This document shows positions 1 through 8,510 of a DNA stretch of 64,000 nt, piece after piece. The translations under genes and the position numbers were made by a program. How positions within the stretch are numbered: position 1 is the first letter of the stretch; the number at the start of each line of letters is the position of its first letter. The notes beneath the pieces are model-generated. The model was not told the DNA's origin. It was given only the letters and a program-made list of their open reading frames with translations, and did no database searches. Source of the stretch: Moraxellaceae bacterium (GTDB lineage Bacteria > Pseudomonadota > Gammaproteobacteria > Pseudomonadales > Moraxellaceae). The DNA lies in assembly GCA_004173455.1 (NCBI GenBank), contig SECL01000009.1, positions 1 to 64,000 of the forward strand, read 5' to 3'.

Positions 1-106
1 AGTTTAAGCTGATTGCAGCAGTCAGTGTGGTTTTACCATGGTCAACGTGACCAATGGTGCCGACGTTTACGTGCGGCTTGTTACGTTCAAACTTGGCCTT
101 TGCCAT
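1..106 (-). CDS. tuf: Elongation factor Tu, N-terminal fragment (gene runs off the window)
   Basis: Only the first 35 codons are present. They begin [16 protein letters not shown] and carry the GTPase P-loop GHVDHGKT at residues 19-26, which is diagnostic for EF-Tu, the GTP-dependent carrier of aminoacyl-tRNA to the ribosome. The ATG at 106 has a GAGGA-type ribosome binding site about 8 bases upstream. Four tRNA genes lie upstream on the same strand in the order Thr-Tyr-Gly-Thr, the arrangement of the enterobacterial tufB operon. The protein is therefore probably co-transcribed with the tRNAs. The rest of the gene lies left of position 1, so completeness cannot be judged. Confidence 0.97.
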
Positions 107-325
107 GATGTCATTCCTCGTCCACGTCGAATGCCTTTGACATCCGCACACTATTATTAAATACAGTCTACGACCCGTAAGCCTGTCTAAGATAAGTAAA
201 CTTAGTCTACGACGCTTGGTCTGATGACCTGATTTATTCAGCCGTCCATTAAAGCACGCACTGAACACCAACACAATAATTTAGGCAGGCTTTAATGCCT
301 GCCCGGTGGTACATGCCACAAAATT
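107..325. other. tRNA-tuf spacer
   Basis: This 219-bp spacer between tRNA-Thr(GGT) and tuf shows no gene. It contains a strong stem-loop (284-303) and a 10-bp direct repeat AGTCTACGAC at 165-174 and 204-213. Both would lie in the tufB-type leader after the tRNAs are cut out. Confidence 0.6.
284..303 (-). other. Stem-loop in the tRNA-tuf leader
   Basis: On the minus strand GGCAGGC and GCCTGCC form a perfect 7-bp GC-rich stem around ATTAAA, followed by TAAATTATT. The U-tract is weak, so this may be a partial attenuator between tRNAs and tuf, or a structure that protects or directs processing. It starts 23 bases after the CCA end of tRNA-Thr(GGT). Confidence 0.55.
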
Positions 326-400
<75 letters not shown>

Positions 401-421
401 TGAAAAATATCTGTATTCACT

Positions 422-497
422 TGGAGCGGGAGACGAGGGTCGAACTCGCGACATTCAGCTTGGAAGGCTGACGCTCTACCAACTGAGCTACTCCCGC
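422..497 (-). tRNA. glyT: tRNA-Gly (anticodon TCC)
   Basis: Acceptor stem GCGGGAG/CTCCCGC, anticodon loop CTTCCAA in stem TCAGC/GCTGA, T-loop GTTCGAC, encoded CCA. It reads GGA/GGG and lies between tRNA-Tyr and tRNA-Thr(GGT) as in tufB-type operons. Confidence 0.97.
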
Positions 498-520
498 ACT
501 TAAGGGTGAATTACAAAATA

Positions 521-604
521 TGGTGGTGGGAGAAGGATTCGAACCTTCGAAGCTTTCGCGACAGAGTTACAGTCTGTTGGGTTTGACCGCTCCCCAACCC
601 CACC
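521..604 (-). tRNA. tyrU: tRNA-Tyr (anticodon GTA)
   Basis: This class II tRNA has a long variable arm and is 84 nt long. Acceptor GGTGGGG pairs with the 3' arm TCCCACC, the anticodon stem is ACAGA/TCTGT with loop CTGTAAC, and CCA is encoded. Confidence 0.96.
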
Positions 605-654
605 GTTGTGTGGTATTTCACACAGCACTTACTTGAATTTAGCTTTCTTAAAAC

Positions 655-730
<76 letters not shown>

Positions 731-764
731 GTTACGTTTTAGCGCATCAAGTGAAGCGGACAGC

Positions 765-792
765 AGTTTAACAAAAACAAAGGGTGACACAA
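765..792 (-). promoter_or_regulatory. Promoter of the tRNA-tuf operon
   Basis: On the minus strand TTGTGT (787-792) and TAAACT (765-770) are 16 bp apart. They are followed by a GC-rich stretch, GCTGTCCGC, as in stringently controlled stable-RNA promoters. The first tRNA begins about 35 bp downstream. Neither box is perfect. Confidence 0.5.
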
Positions 793-822
793 GTGCTTTT
801 TTGAGTTTTTTGCAAAAAAAGC

Positions 823-2313
823 TTAAATAACTAGTCCGTTTGCCGATAATTCAACCGCTTTGATCACTGCGCGAGCTTTTATCATGGTTTCATCCCATTC
901 TGCTTGCGGTATTGAGTCTGCAACCAGCCCTGCTCCTGCCTGTACTTGCACTTGCTGATTACGAATGACTGCAGTTCGAATGGCAATGGCCGTATCCATT
1001 TCGCCATGCCATCCCAGATAGCCAACAGCGCCGCCAAATACGCCACGCTTAACCGGCTCTACTTCATCAATAATTTCCATGGCACGTATTTTTGGTGCGC
1101 CGGATAATGTCCCTGCTGGAAAAGTGGCTTTAAACACGTCCATGGCACTGACGTCATCGCGCACTTCACCCTCAACATTGGACACGATATGCATGACATG
1201 CGAGTACCGTTCAATCACCATGCGTTCGGTCACACGCACCTTGCCGATTTTGCTAACCCGCCCAATATCATTACGACCCAGATCAATCAGCATCAAATGC
1301 TCGGCAATTTCCTTGGTGTCACTCAGCAAATCCTGCTCGAGCGCAAGGTCTTCTGCGGGTGTCTTTCCGCGTGGGCGTGTACCCGCCAGTGGACGCACCG
1401 TGGCCATCCCATTTTCCAGTCGTGACAGGATTTCAGGTGAGGAGCCAATTAAATAAAAAGGATTTTGGTCATTTAGGGTCTCACCTTGCACCATAAATAG
1501 ATACGGCGATGGATTTAGATGCCGTAAAGCCCGATATACCGACAGCGGATCACCATCAAAATCTGAAACCATCCGATGACCCGGCACCACTTGCATCACA
1601 TCACCGGCGCGGATGTATTCTTTTACCACCGCTACCGTGCTGAGGTAATTGTCCTGGCCGGTGAGAGAGGTAAAAACGGGCGCAGTATGTGGTTTTGCCT
1701 GAAGCTGCACTGGCGCAGCCAATTGTTGCTCTAATTCATCCAATCGCTGGCAAGCTTGGGCAAAGGCATTACTGTCTTGGGTGTCGGCATGCGTGATCAA
1801 AAACAGCGTGTCATTTAAGTTATCAAACACCACCACGGTTTTAGACAGCATTAGCCAAATATCAGGCATACCCAGCACATCGTTGGCAGGCGGATTTTTT
1901 AGGCGTGGCTCAATATAACGTACCGCATCATAGCCAAAATAACCCACCAACCCGCCAGTAAATACTGGTAGCTCAGGGATTAAATCAGCGTCGGGCACTT
2001 TAAACTGGCTTTGAAACTGCTCGATATAACCAAAAGGATCATGGCAGGCAAATTCTTGCAACTGACCATGTTGCCGGATCTGCATTACGCCATTGTTACA
2101 CTGTAATACGGCGTCCTGCCCCACGCCAATCATGGAAAACCGTGCCCATTGTTCGCCTCCTTCGACCGACTCAAACAGATACGCCAACTGGTGCTGACGT
2201 AAACGGGCAAAAACCGATAAGGGCGTGTCTGTATCGGCTAAATGACGGCGAAAAACGGGAATATAGTTATAGCCAGCGGCTTTGAGCTGCTCAAACTGTT
2301 GTTGATCAATCAT
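823..2313 (-). CDS. trpE: Anthranilate synthase component I
   Basis: TrpE converts chorismate to anthranilate, the first step of tryptophan synthesis, using ammonia supplied by TrpG. The 496 residues match the family length. The tryptophan-feedback region FESVEGGE lies at residues 47-54. The C-terminal chorismate-binding domain has the family blocks IRAGDVMQVVPG, RPLAGTRPRGKT, FPAGTLSGAPK and GAGLVADSIPQAEWDET. No trpG follows, so the glutaminase subunit must be encoded elsewhere, as in Acinetobacter. The start ATG has GAGA about 6 bases upstream. The 210-bp leader contains no Trp-rich leader peptide or attenuator that I can see. An A/T-only hairpin (about 797-820) lies just after the stop codon and is too weak to call a terminator. 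Confidence 0.97.
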   Translation of the reverse strand: MIDQQQFEQLKAAGYNYIPVFRRHLADTDTPLSVFARLRQHQLAYLFESVEGGEQWARFSMIGVGQDAVLQCNNGVMQIRQHGQLQEFACHDPFGYIEQFQSQFKVPDADLIPELPVFTGGLVGYFGYDAVRYIEPRLKNPPANDVLGMPDIWLMLSKTVVVFDNLNDTLFLITHADTQDSNAFAQACQRLDELEQQLAAPVQLQAKPHTAPVFTSLTGQDNYLSTVAVVKEYIRAGDVMQVVPGHRMVSDFDGDPLSVYRALRHLNPSPYLFMVQGETLNDQNPFYLIGSSPEILSRLENGMATVRPLAGTRPRGKTPAEDLALEQDLLSDTKEIAEHLMLIDLGRNDIGRVSKIGKVRVTERMVIERYSHVMHIVSNVEGEVRDDVSAMDVFKATFPAGTLSGAPKIRAMEIIDEVEPVKRGVFGGAVGYLGWHGEMDTAIAIRTAVIRNQQVQVQAGAGLVADSIPQAEWDETMIKARAVIKAVELSANGLVI

Positions 2314-2523
2314 ACTGTTCTCATCAAACTTGCACTATTTATTTAACTGACGTGCCTATATTTCAATGTTATTAAAAGAAAAATCAGGCAAAAGATAACC
2401 GGCATTCAATAAGTCCGGAAAATTATTGTTATGAGTGACGCCAGCGCGAGCAGCAATAGACAGACATTGAGCTATAAAAGCACATAGAAAACTCGAAGAC
2501 AGTGTTACAGGTAATGTATAACG

Positions 2524-3240
2524 CTAAAGCAATTGTTGCAGCGAATCAAGTACCAGATCAGGATTGCAGTTGGCCACTGGTTCGCCATGATTATAGCCAT
2601 AAGTGAGTGCAATACATTGCATTCCGGCTGCATGCGCCGCTTCTACATCATTGCGTGAATCGCCAATCATGATAGCCTGATGCGGTTTAAGCTCAAAATA
2701 TTGCAGGGCATGTTGCAGGCTCATCGGATGCGGTTTTTTGTGAGTCACACTATCCCCGCCCAGCAACAACTGAAATGGCGCCAGTAAATCCAGTGCCTGT
2801 AACAAGTCATGGGCAGGCTGGTAAGGCTTATTGGTGATACAGGCCAGTTTCAGGTTTTGCGTCTGGCAGGCTTGAATAAACGCTTCTACGCCGTCGTAAA
2901 TCCGGCTTTCCACACACACATGTTTTTCGTAATGCTTTAAAAACACGTCCAATAACTGGTGCTGCTGTTCCTGCAATGAATCATGAGTATGCTTTTCTAG
3001 CCGTGAGCCGTGGACTGTCGCAGTAATCCCTTGCTCGTGCTGATATTTGATGACGCAATAAGCCAGTTGCGGCGCACCGCGACCTACCCAGCAACGTACT
3101 TGTGTCTCGGTCACCGCTGGACGACCCAGCATGGCCAGTGCCGCATTCATGGCATAGTAAATATCAATCGCTGAATCAACCAGCGTGCCATCCAGATCAA
3201 AAAATACGGCGCGTAAATCACGAAGTTCAGCAAGTTTCAT
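2524..3240 (-). CDS. gph: Phosphoglycolate phosphatase, HAD family
   Basis: This 238-residue enzyme has HAD motif I, FDLDGTL, near residues 14-20 (nucleophile Asp and proton-donor Asp), the motif II region ITNKP, and the metal-binding motif IGDSRNDVEAAHAAG. Motif and length fit Gph, which removes the 2-phosphoglycolate formed in repair of 3'-phosphoglycolate DNA ends. Other small-molecule HAD phosphatases cannot be excluded. I chose the ATG at 3240, preceded by AAGGTG. A longer frame opens at a TTG at 3285 but adds residues not expected in the family. It lies between the FHA gene and trpE on the same strand; gph next to trpE is a common arrangement in gammaproteobacteria. Confidence 0.85.
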   Translation of the reverse strand: MKLAELRDLRAVFFDLDGTLVDSAIDIYYAMNAALAMLGRPAVTETQVRCWVGRGAPQLAYCVIKYQHEQGITATVHGSRLEKHTHDSLQEQQHQLLDVFLKHYEKHVCVESRIYDGVEAFIQACQTQNLKLACITNKPYQPAHDLLQALDLLAPFQLLLGGDSVTHKKPHPMSLQHALQYFELKPHQAIMIGDSRNDVEAAHAAGMQCIALTYGYNHGEPVANCNPDLVLDSLQQLL

Positions 3241-3333
3241 GGCACACCTTGGCATTATTTTAAGCGTTGACTTAAGGGGGGTCAAAAACCTGCTATCGAT
3301 TGACGAACAGGCCTTAACTCAGCAGGACTGGCT

Positions 3334-3885
3334 TTAGCCAACAAAATACCAGATTGAAATAAGCACCAGTAAAATTAGAATCGCCATGGCCAACGCTGCG
3401 GGTAGCGTATTTTTAATACCCGATTTGGTAGCTGGCTGCGGTGAAGAGCTGGCCTGAACAGGGGCTGGTTCACTTTGTGCCTGTACTGATGGGATGACTG
3501 ATGGCATGGGTGCTGGTTTTGGAATGGAAATCTGCGCAGGGCGTCCTTCATCCGTTAATATCACCGATTCGGTGGTTTTTTCACGCAAAGCATCATGCAG
3601 GGTGTTTAACACTAAAAACCGCACCACATCAATCTGCAACTCATCGTTTTCGTGCAGTTGCTGCTCGTCAATACGTGTTCCATTGACTAACGTTCCATTG
3701 GAAGAATTAAGGTCTTTAATCCATAAGTGGTGATCACGCACAGACAATTCGGCGTGACGGCGTGACACATGGCCGCCCTGAAGTACAATATCCACACTTT
3801 GATCACGGCCAATAATCCTGTCCTGATCAATGATGATTTCCTGTCCAACAAACGGGCCAGCAATGGCTTTAATTTTCCAGGCCAT
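3334..3885 (-). CDS. FHA-domain membrane-anchored protein
   Basis: Residues 5-95 form a forkhead-associated domain, a phosphothreonine-binding module. The conserved positions are present: GR at 26-27, SRRH at 41-44, SSNG at 61-64 and NGT at 68-70. A Pro/Ala/Ser-rich linker (about 115-160) follows, then one hydrophobic helix (about 161-182) ending in YFVG, so the FHA domain would be cytoplasmic on a C-terminal tail anchor. The gene sits 85 bp downstream of gspD on the same strand, which suggests but does not prove a link with type II secretion. No kinase or phosphatase partner is visible next to it. Confidence 0.8.
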   Translation of the reverse strand: MAWKIKAIAGPFVGQEIIIDQDRIIGRDQSVDIVLQGGHVSRRHAELSVRDHHLWIKDLNSSNGTLVNGTRIDEQQLHENDELQIDVVRFLVLNTLHDALREKTTESVILTDEGRPAQISIPKPAPMPSVIPSVQAQSEPAPVQASSSPQPATKSGIKNTLPAALAMAILILLVLISIWYFVG

Positions 3886-3970
3886 AGTGTTTCCTCAAGG
3901 CTGTAAAACGAAAAGATGCAACTATTTCATACTTGGCTCATTTTGCCATCACATAAATGTCTAATAGACA

Positions 3971-6247
3971 CTATTCTGAGCGAATCGTGGTCTGAATGAC
4001 GGTATTTCCATCACGTGTTGTGCGGGTGGCAGGCGTTACCGGCTTTACATCTACCATAGGTCGAACCACAACAACAGGCGGATTTATAACTGGTGTTGTA
4101 ACTGCACGCTGAATTGCCACCGGGGTTTTATCAATGGTATTCATGCTCGGATTGGTGCTGGCATCGGTAGTGCTATCGCCATAAATCCGGTCAATTTGCT
4201 CAGGTAAACGGGTGATATTGCCATTGGGGTCTAAAATCAGTTGCAGACCACGCACCTGCCCATAGCGTTTTTGGGTCAGGTCATTCACGGACTGGCCATC
4301 ACGCACAATGGTGGGATGCAGAAACACCAGCAAATTGCGCTTTTCATGGGAACCACTATCAGAGCGGAATAGACGACCCAATACCGGAATTTTACTCAGC
4401 CCCGGCACTGCTTGGGTACTGCCTGTTGTATCGTCCTGAATCAGGCCACCCAGCACAATAGTTTGCTGGTCTTCCGCCAGAATCGCGGTTTTGATCAGGC
4501 GCTTGGTGGTGGTAATATCCGTTTTACTCACCGCGTTACTGGTTGGCACGACGGCTGAAACCTCTTGTTCGACTTCCAGACGAATTGTGCCACCATCACC
4601 AATATGTGGAATCACCTTTAAGGTTAAACCCACATCCTTGCGTTCAACCGTTTGATAGGGTGAAGCTGTGCCACCACTGGTGAGCGTGGCAGAACCAGTA
4701 ATAAAGGGGACGTTTTGGCCGACGACAATATGTGCTTCTTCATTGTCCAGTGTCAGTACTGACGGCACCGACAATAAGTTGGCCTTGGTATTGCTGTCCA
4801 GCGCCTGAATCAGCGCTCCATAAAAATTGGTTTGGCCATTTTTTTTACGAACATCGCCCAATGCAAGCGCTGCCCCGGAAAGATTACTTGCCACACTAGC
4901 AGCTGCTGTACCGCCCGCGGCAATACCAGCGCCTAGCTGCGCCAAACTGGCACCCACATTGCTAAAGTTAATCAGCCCTACACCGCTAGTCAAATCACCC
5001 AGCGCCCACTGAATACCCAGTTGTTCGCCGGTAGAGCCGGAAACTTCGACAATGGCGGCTTCAATCAGCACTTGCGAACGGCGCGAGTCCAGCTGATTAA
5101 TGGCCGATTCAATTTCTCGCATTAGCGCCGGTTCAGCTTTGACTACCAAGGCATTTTGTGTTTCATCAGCAATAATACTCAGCCCGCCCGCATTGAACGC
5201 ACTGAGCTTACTGTCATTGCTATTCGTATTATTACTATTGCCCGTCAGGTTGACAGTGGCGTCATTACCGAGTGAATTGCTGCTACCAGTCGTGCTGGTT
5301 GTCCCTGAACTGGTGTTATTACTGCTGTTGCTAAATGAGCTGTTACTGCTGCTATTACTGCCAGAACTGGTATTTTGACCCGTTACCAGCCCTTGCAGCA
5401 TTTGCGCCAGATTCTTGGCACTGGCATTTTTTAGACGGAATACCCGCAGGCCACCCAAACGATCGGCCGGTGCCACATCCAGCATTTGCACCAGATCACG
5501 AATTCGCTTGCGACTCTGGGGATCGCCTTTGATCAACAGACGATTGCTACGGGCATCAGCAATGAGGCGCACCCGCGAGCCACGCACATCTTTTGACGTG
5601 CCATTTGAACTCATGGCATCGACTAGACCAATAATTTCTTCGGCCTGACTGTTGCGCAGCGTAATCGCCTCAATATCGTCTTCACCCGTGCCATCCAGCG
5701 TGCGCACCAGTTTTTCAATTTGTTCAATGTTTTCAGCGCGGTCAGACACAATCAAGGCATTGGTGCCCGGAATAGCAGCCAGATGGGCATACTGCGGCAT
5801 CAGCGGTCGAATAGCCGGAATCAGGTCATTGGGATTGGTGTTTTGTAGCCAGATCACCCGGGTAACGACAAACTCACCACGCACGCGGTTACGGCTGTCA
5901 AATGGCGTTCCACTGCTCCGCGCGCTGGTGTCAGGCACAAGCTTAATGGTGTTGCCCGAAGGCACTGCCACCACGCCATTGACATTGAGTACGCCCAGAA
6001 ACAGGTCATACACCTGATCACGGGTCAGTTCCTTGTTGGAAATGACAGTGACTGTGCCTTTCACGCGCGGATCAACTGCAAAATTTTTGCCGGTAATATC
6101 TGCCACTTCATTGACAAAAGCAGTCAGGTCAGCATCGCGCAGATTGATTTTCCAAGTCTGGGCATTGGCTGGAAATGCCAGCGCGGCCAGTAACGGTAAC
6201 GCCACGAACACACCATAAGCAGAGCGTTTATGCGCAAGATTTGCCAT
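3971..6247 (-). CDS. gspD: Type II secretion system secretin GspD
   Basis: GspD forms the outer-membrane channel through which folded proteins leave the periplasm. A signal peptide ends near ANA at residues 27-29. The N0 domain follows (WKINLRDADLTAFVNEVADITG), then N1-N3 repeats and the secretin core (VLIEAAIVEVSG to PVLGRLFR near residue 620). Between about residues 290 and 350 there is a Ser/Asn/Thr-rich insertion inside the N3 region, longer than in most homologues and of low complexity. About 100 residues follow the secretin core and are rich in Val, Pro and Thr. The gene is followed by the FHA gene and preceded by gspC. Other gsp genes (E-M) are not in this window, so the system is split over the chromosome. 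Confidence 0.95.
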   Translation of the reverse strand: MANLAHKRSAYGVFVALPLLAALAFPANAQTWKINLRDADLTAFVNEVADITGKNFAVDPRVKGTVTVISNKELTRDQVYDLFLGVLNVNGVVAVPSGNTIKLVPDTSARSSGTPFDSRNRVRGEFVVTRVIWLQNTNPNDLIPAIRPLMPQYAHLAAIPGTNALIVSDRAENIEQIEKLVRTLDGTGEDDIEAITLRNSQAEEIIGLVDAMSSNGTSKDVRGSRVRLIADARSNRLLIKGDPQSRKRIRDLVQMLDVAPADRLGGLRVFRLKNASAKNLAQMLQGLVTGQNTSSGSNSSSNSSFSNSSNNTSSGTTSTTGSSNSLGNDATVNLTGNSNNTNSNDSKLSAFNAGGLSIIADETQNALVVKAEPALMREIESAINQLDSRRSQVLIEAAIVEVSGSTGEQLGIQWALGDLTSGVGLINFSNVGASLAQLGAGIAAGGTAAASVASNLSGAALALGDVRKKNGQTNFYGALIQALDSNTKANLLSVPSVLTLDNEEAHIVVGQNVPFITGSATLTSGGTASPYQTVERKDVGLTLKVIPHIGDGGTIRLEVEQEVSAVVPTSNAVSKTDITTTKRLIKTAILAEDQQTIVLGGLIQDDTTGSTQAVPGLSKIPVLGRLFRSDSGSHEKRNLLVFLHPTIVRDGQSVNDLTQKRYGQVRGLQLILDPNGNITRLPEQIDRIYGDSTTDASTNPSMNTIDKTPVAIQRAVTTPVINPPVVVVRPMVDVKPVTPATRTTRDGNTVIQTTIRSE

Positions 6248-6325
6248 GTGTTGCCTACATCCTTTTCAAATTCTGACAAGCCCGGTTAGGTTGATACCAA
6301 TACGTGGTACTGACCTATCCCAGCA

Positions 6326-7153
6326 TTAAAAACTTTGTTGAATGGTCATGGTTTGCTCACCACGCCGAATTTCAATCTGTGCGCTACGCTGCTGTTGAAT
6401 CTGTTGCAGCGCCTGAATATCATTCTGGATCTGACCCAGCGGACGGCCGTTGAGTGAGACAATCCGGTCACCGGGGCGTAAACCCAGTTTATTGCGGATT
6501 TCAGCTGGAGCATTGGCTGAAATTTCATAGCCCTGTGCGCTGGGTTGAATACCCATTTGGCTTAAATAACCGCTGGGGTTGCTTTGCAGCTGGCGAATCG
6601 CATCACCCAGTTTATTTTGTGCCTGCTGTGACTCGCTATTGGCATTATTCAAAGCGGCCATCGGCATGACATTGGCTGGCCCAGATGCCATTGCCCCCTC
6701 ATCACCAAAATACAGCGTGGCTGTACGACTATCACTGTAACCCAAGGTGACATGATCCCACGCGACTGCAATCAGCCGTTGATTCGTACCCTCAATTTGC
6801 TGGCCAATACGATAGCGGTTGGACAGGTTATTTGCACGAATCACAGCAGCGGAATTAGATGCAGGACGACCCAGAAATATACCTTCTAGCTTGAGCGGAA
6901 TTTGTGCCTCGCCATTGCTTTGTCCAGAAGGCAAGTCCACCGGATTGGCCTTGAACAATGAAAAACCACTGATATTGGGAACTTGCAGCGACTGGTTATA
7001 GCTAAGGGGAATATCACGAGCCGCCGGTGGCTGTGGCGGTGCCAGTACCAGCCAGATCAGTGCCGCCAGTTTCCAGCATAGCCAGACTACCAACACGAAC
7101 AAGAGCCACGGCGCTGTCATATCCAGCGTTTTGAGTGAAAAATACTGCCGCAT
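6326..7153 (-). CDS. gspC: Type II secretion system inner-membrane protein GspC
   Basis: GspC links the inner-membrane platform to the GspD secretin. The 275 residues show one transmembrane helix (about 14-38), a periplasmic homology region (about 70-160, with the motif LEGIFLGRPASNSAAVI) and a C-terminal PDZ domain (about 195-275, LGLRPGDRIVSLNGRPLG). A PDZ-type rather than coiled-coil C-terminus is the usual form. The start codon overlaps the gspN stop in TAATG, so the two genes are probably translationally coupled. The product acts with the downstream gspD. Confidence 0.92.
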   Translation of the reverse strand: MRQYFSLKTLDMTAPWLLFVLVVWLCWKLAALIWLVLAPPQPPAARDIPLSYNQSLQVPNISGFSLFKANPVDLPSGQSNGEAQIPLKLEGIFLGRPASNSAAVIRANNLSNRYRIGQQIEGTNQRLIAVAWDHVTLGYSDSRTATLYFGDEGAMASGPANVMPMAALNNANSESQQAQNKLGDAIRQLQSNPSGYLSQMGIQPSAQGYEISANAPAEIRNKLGLRPGDRIVSLNGRPLGQIQNDIQALQQIQQQRSAQIEIRRGEQTMTIQQSF

Positions 7154-7896
7154 TATGGCGCTCGCAAACTCGATAGGGGCTGACGGGTAGACACCACAGC
7201 GGTATCCAGTCCGGCCTGACCACGGTAGCCTGCAACCGTGAGCAACAGGCGCTGGGTTAACTGAACTTCCAGCATTTGATCCTTGGACAAATAAATATCA
7301 CCCATGCGTTCATTTTGGACAGTGGTCATGTTGAGTTGTAGCCGGTTTTGCGCGGTATTTAAGTGCGCCACTAAGGGTGGTAAGTTGGCACGCTCAATAT
7401 GACCTTCAAAAGGATAGCCCAGCAAGCCGCCCGCCCAGTTCATTTGTCCCTCGGCATCCTGCCAGCCCTGCTGCTTGTGATAAATCACTTTGAGGTCACG
7501 TACTTGGATGGGATTATTAGGCCATTGCCATGGAAACAGGCTGCTTAGGGTCTGGGTGCTGATTTGTCCATTTAATTGCTCAAGGCGACGCTGGTTCAGA
7601 CTCATGGCCAGTTTGCCATCCAGCCGGGTATCGCCCGTTCTGAGTTCGACATCGGCACCCACTCTGAACAGCAACAATGATAAAGGACGTAGTTTCCATG
7701 ACATCACGCCTTGTACCTGCTCAATATGCCAATCTGCCTGTCCTTGCCAGATACTGCCACTGATACTGTCGATATAGGGATTATTGGGGGAAACACGCGC
7801 AATGATCCACGCTGCTGGTAACTGCAACACAATGAATAAAAGCAATAGAAAAACTGCAAAGACCCACCAGCCCTTCCCCGGCTGTTTTACTGTCAT
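7153..7896 (-). CDS. gspN: Type II secretion system protein GspN
   Basis: The 247-residue protein has an N-terminal transmembrane helix (about 12-34) and a periplasmic domain typical of GspN, including ISGSIWQGQADWHIEQVQG and the tract LSSLFPWQWPNNPIQVRDLKV. GspN is an accessory component of type II secretion, present in a subset of systems and of uncertain role. The gene is first in the gspN-gspC-gspD order and overlaps gspC by one base. Confidence 0.88.
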   Translation of the reverse strand: MTVKQPGKGWWVFAVFLLLLFIVLQLPAAWIIARVSPNNPYIDSISGSIWQGQADWHIEQVQGVMSWKLRPLSLLLFRVGADVELRTGDTRLDGKLAMSLNQRRLEQLNGQISTQTLSSLFPWQWPNNPIQVRDLKVIYHKQQGWQDAEGQMNWAGGLLGYPFEGHIERANLPPLVAHLNTAQNRLQLNMTTVQNERMGDIYLSKDQMLEVQLTQRLLLTVAGYRGQAGLDTAVVSTRQPLSSLRAP

Positions 7897-8011
7897 TTGT
7901 TAAAGTACCATCATTTGTTTTAACCAGTGGCCATGTGCCTGCATGATGGTTCATTATGCGCAAAACTGCTGCAAACGAAAAGTGTTTTATTTTAAGTTTT
8001 CATCACGCTTT

Positions 8012-8053
8012 AAGCCAGTTGTACCAAAGCACTGTACTGGCTTGCGTTTTTTT
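8012..8053 (+). terminator. Stem-loop with T-run facing right, downstream of the H-NS-like gene
   Basis: AAGCCAGT (8012-8019) and ACTGGCTT (8036-8043) form a perfect 8-bp stem, followed on the plus strand by GCG and seven T. As a plus-strand terminator it would stop transcription running against the H-NS-like gene. On the minus strand the stem lacks a T-run, so it is a weaker terminator for that gene. Confidence 0.6.
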
Positions 8054-8065
8054 AACAGGAGAAAT

Positions 8066-8392
8066 TTAAATTAAAAAATCTTCCAGTTTGGCACCACCGG
8101 CCAGTTTGCCAGCCAGCCAGCGTGGTTGTTTGCCACGACCAGTCCAGGTTTCCTGCTGGTTTTCGGGATTACGATAACGCGGTGCAACTGGTTTACGTGT
8201 GGTTGTCTTGCTGGTCTTGTTACCACGGCCAACTAGCTCATCCAGCGTGACACCCACAGACGCAGCAATCTCTGTGATTTTGTCATATGCTGTATCCAGC
8301 TCTTGTTCTTTTTTTGATTCGATTAATGCACCAGCTTCATCGGTCAGTTTTTCCAGTTCTGCAACGGATAAATTGCTAATATCAGGTTTCAT
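8066..8392 (-). CDS. H-NS-like nucleoid-associated DNA-binding protein
   Basis: This 108-residue protein has a helical N-terminus (about 8-50) suited to dimerisation, a basic linker (KTSKTTTRKP, 59-68) and the H-NS C-terminal signature TWTGRGKQP at 82-90, followed by RWL. H-NS proteins bind curved AT-rich DNA and silence horizontally acquired genes; the 22-kb capsule locus in this window is a plausible type of target (inference). I chose the ATG at 8392, which has GGAG upstream; a GTG at 8410 would add six residues. The leader is AT-rich and contains the inverted repeat ATTGTT/AACAAT, which fits autoregulation but is not proof. Confidence 0.9.
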   Translation of the reverse strand: MKPDISNLSVAELEKLTDEAGALIESKKEQELDTAYDKITEIAASVGVTLDELVGRGNKTSKTTTRKPVAPRYRNPENQQETWTGRGKQPRWLAGKLAGGAKLEDFLI

Positions 8393-8490
8393 GCTTATTA
8401 CCACTCCCACAAATATAAATAACCATTGTTATATTAAACAATATGCGCTGATCATATTATAATCGTAGGAGTGTGTCACCTTATTCTTGC

Positions 8491-8510
8491 ATGTTTATCA
8501 GCATAAACAT
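8491..8510 (-). other. Perfect hairpin at the ssb stop codon
   Basis: ATGTTTAT and ATAAACAT form an 8-bp perfect stem with a 4-base loop, touching the last base of ssb. No T-run follows on the minus strand, so it may be a mRNA 3' end or an operator in front of the H-NS-like gene rather than a classic terminator. Confidence 0.5.

Noticed and set aside
797..822. A/T-only hairpin after trpE
   Set aside because: The stem has almost no GC pairs, too weak to support a terminator.
1079..1456. 125-codon frame on the plus strand inside trpE
   Set aside because: It lies wholly opposite trpE, which has full family motifs; the translated sequence is low in structure and has no ribosome binding site.
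2314..2523. Possible trp leader peptide and attenuator before trpE
   Set aside because: No short frame with tandem Trp codons and no terminator/antiterminator pair could be found.
5100..5378. Leu-rich 92-codon frame opposite gspD
   Set aside because: It mirrors the Ser/Asn-rich repeat tract of gspD; Leu/Val richness is an artefact of that tract read on the other strand.
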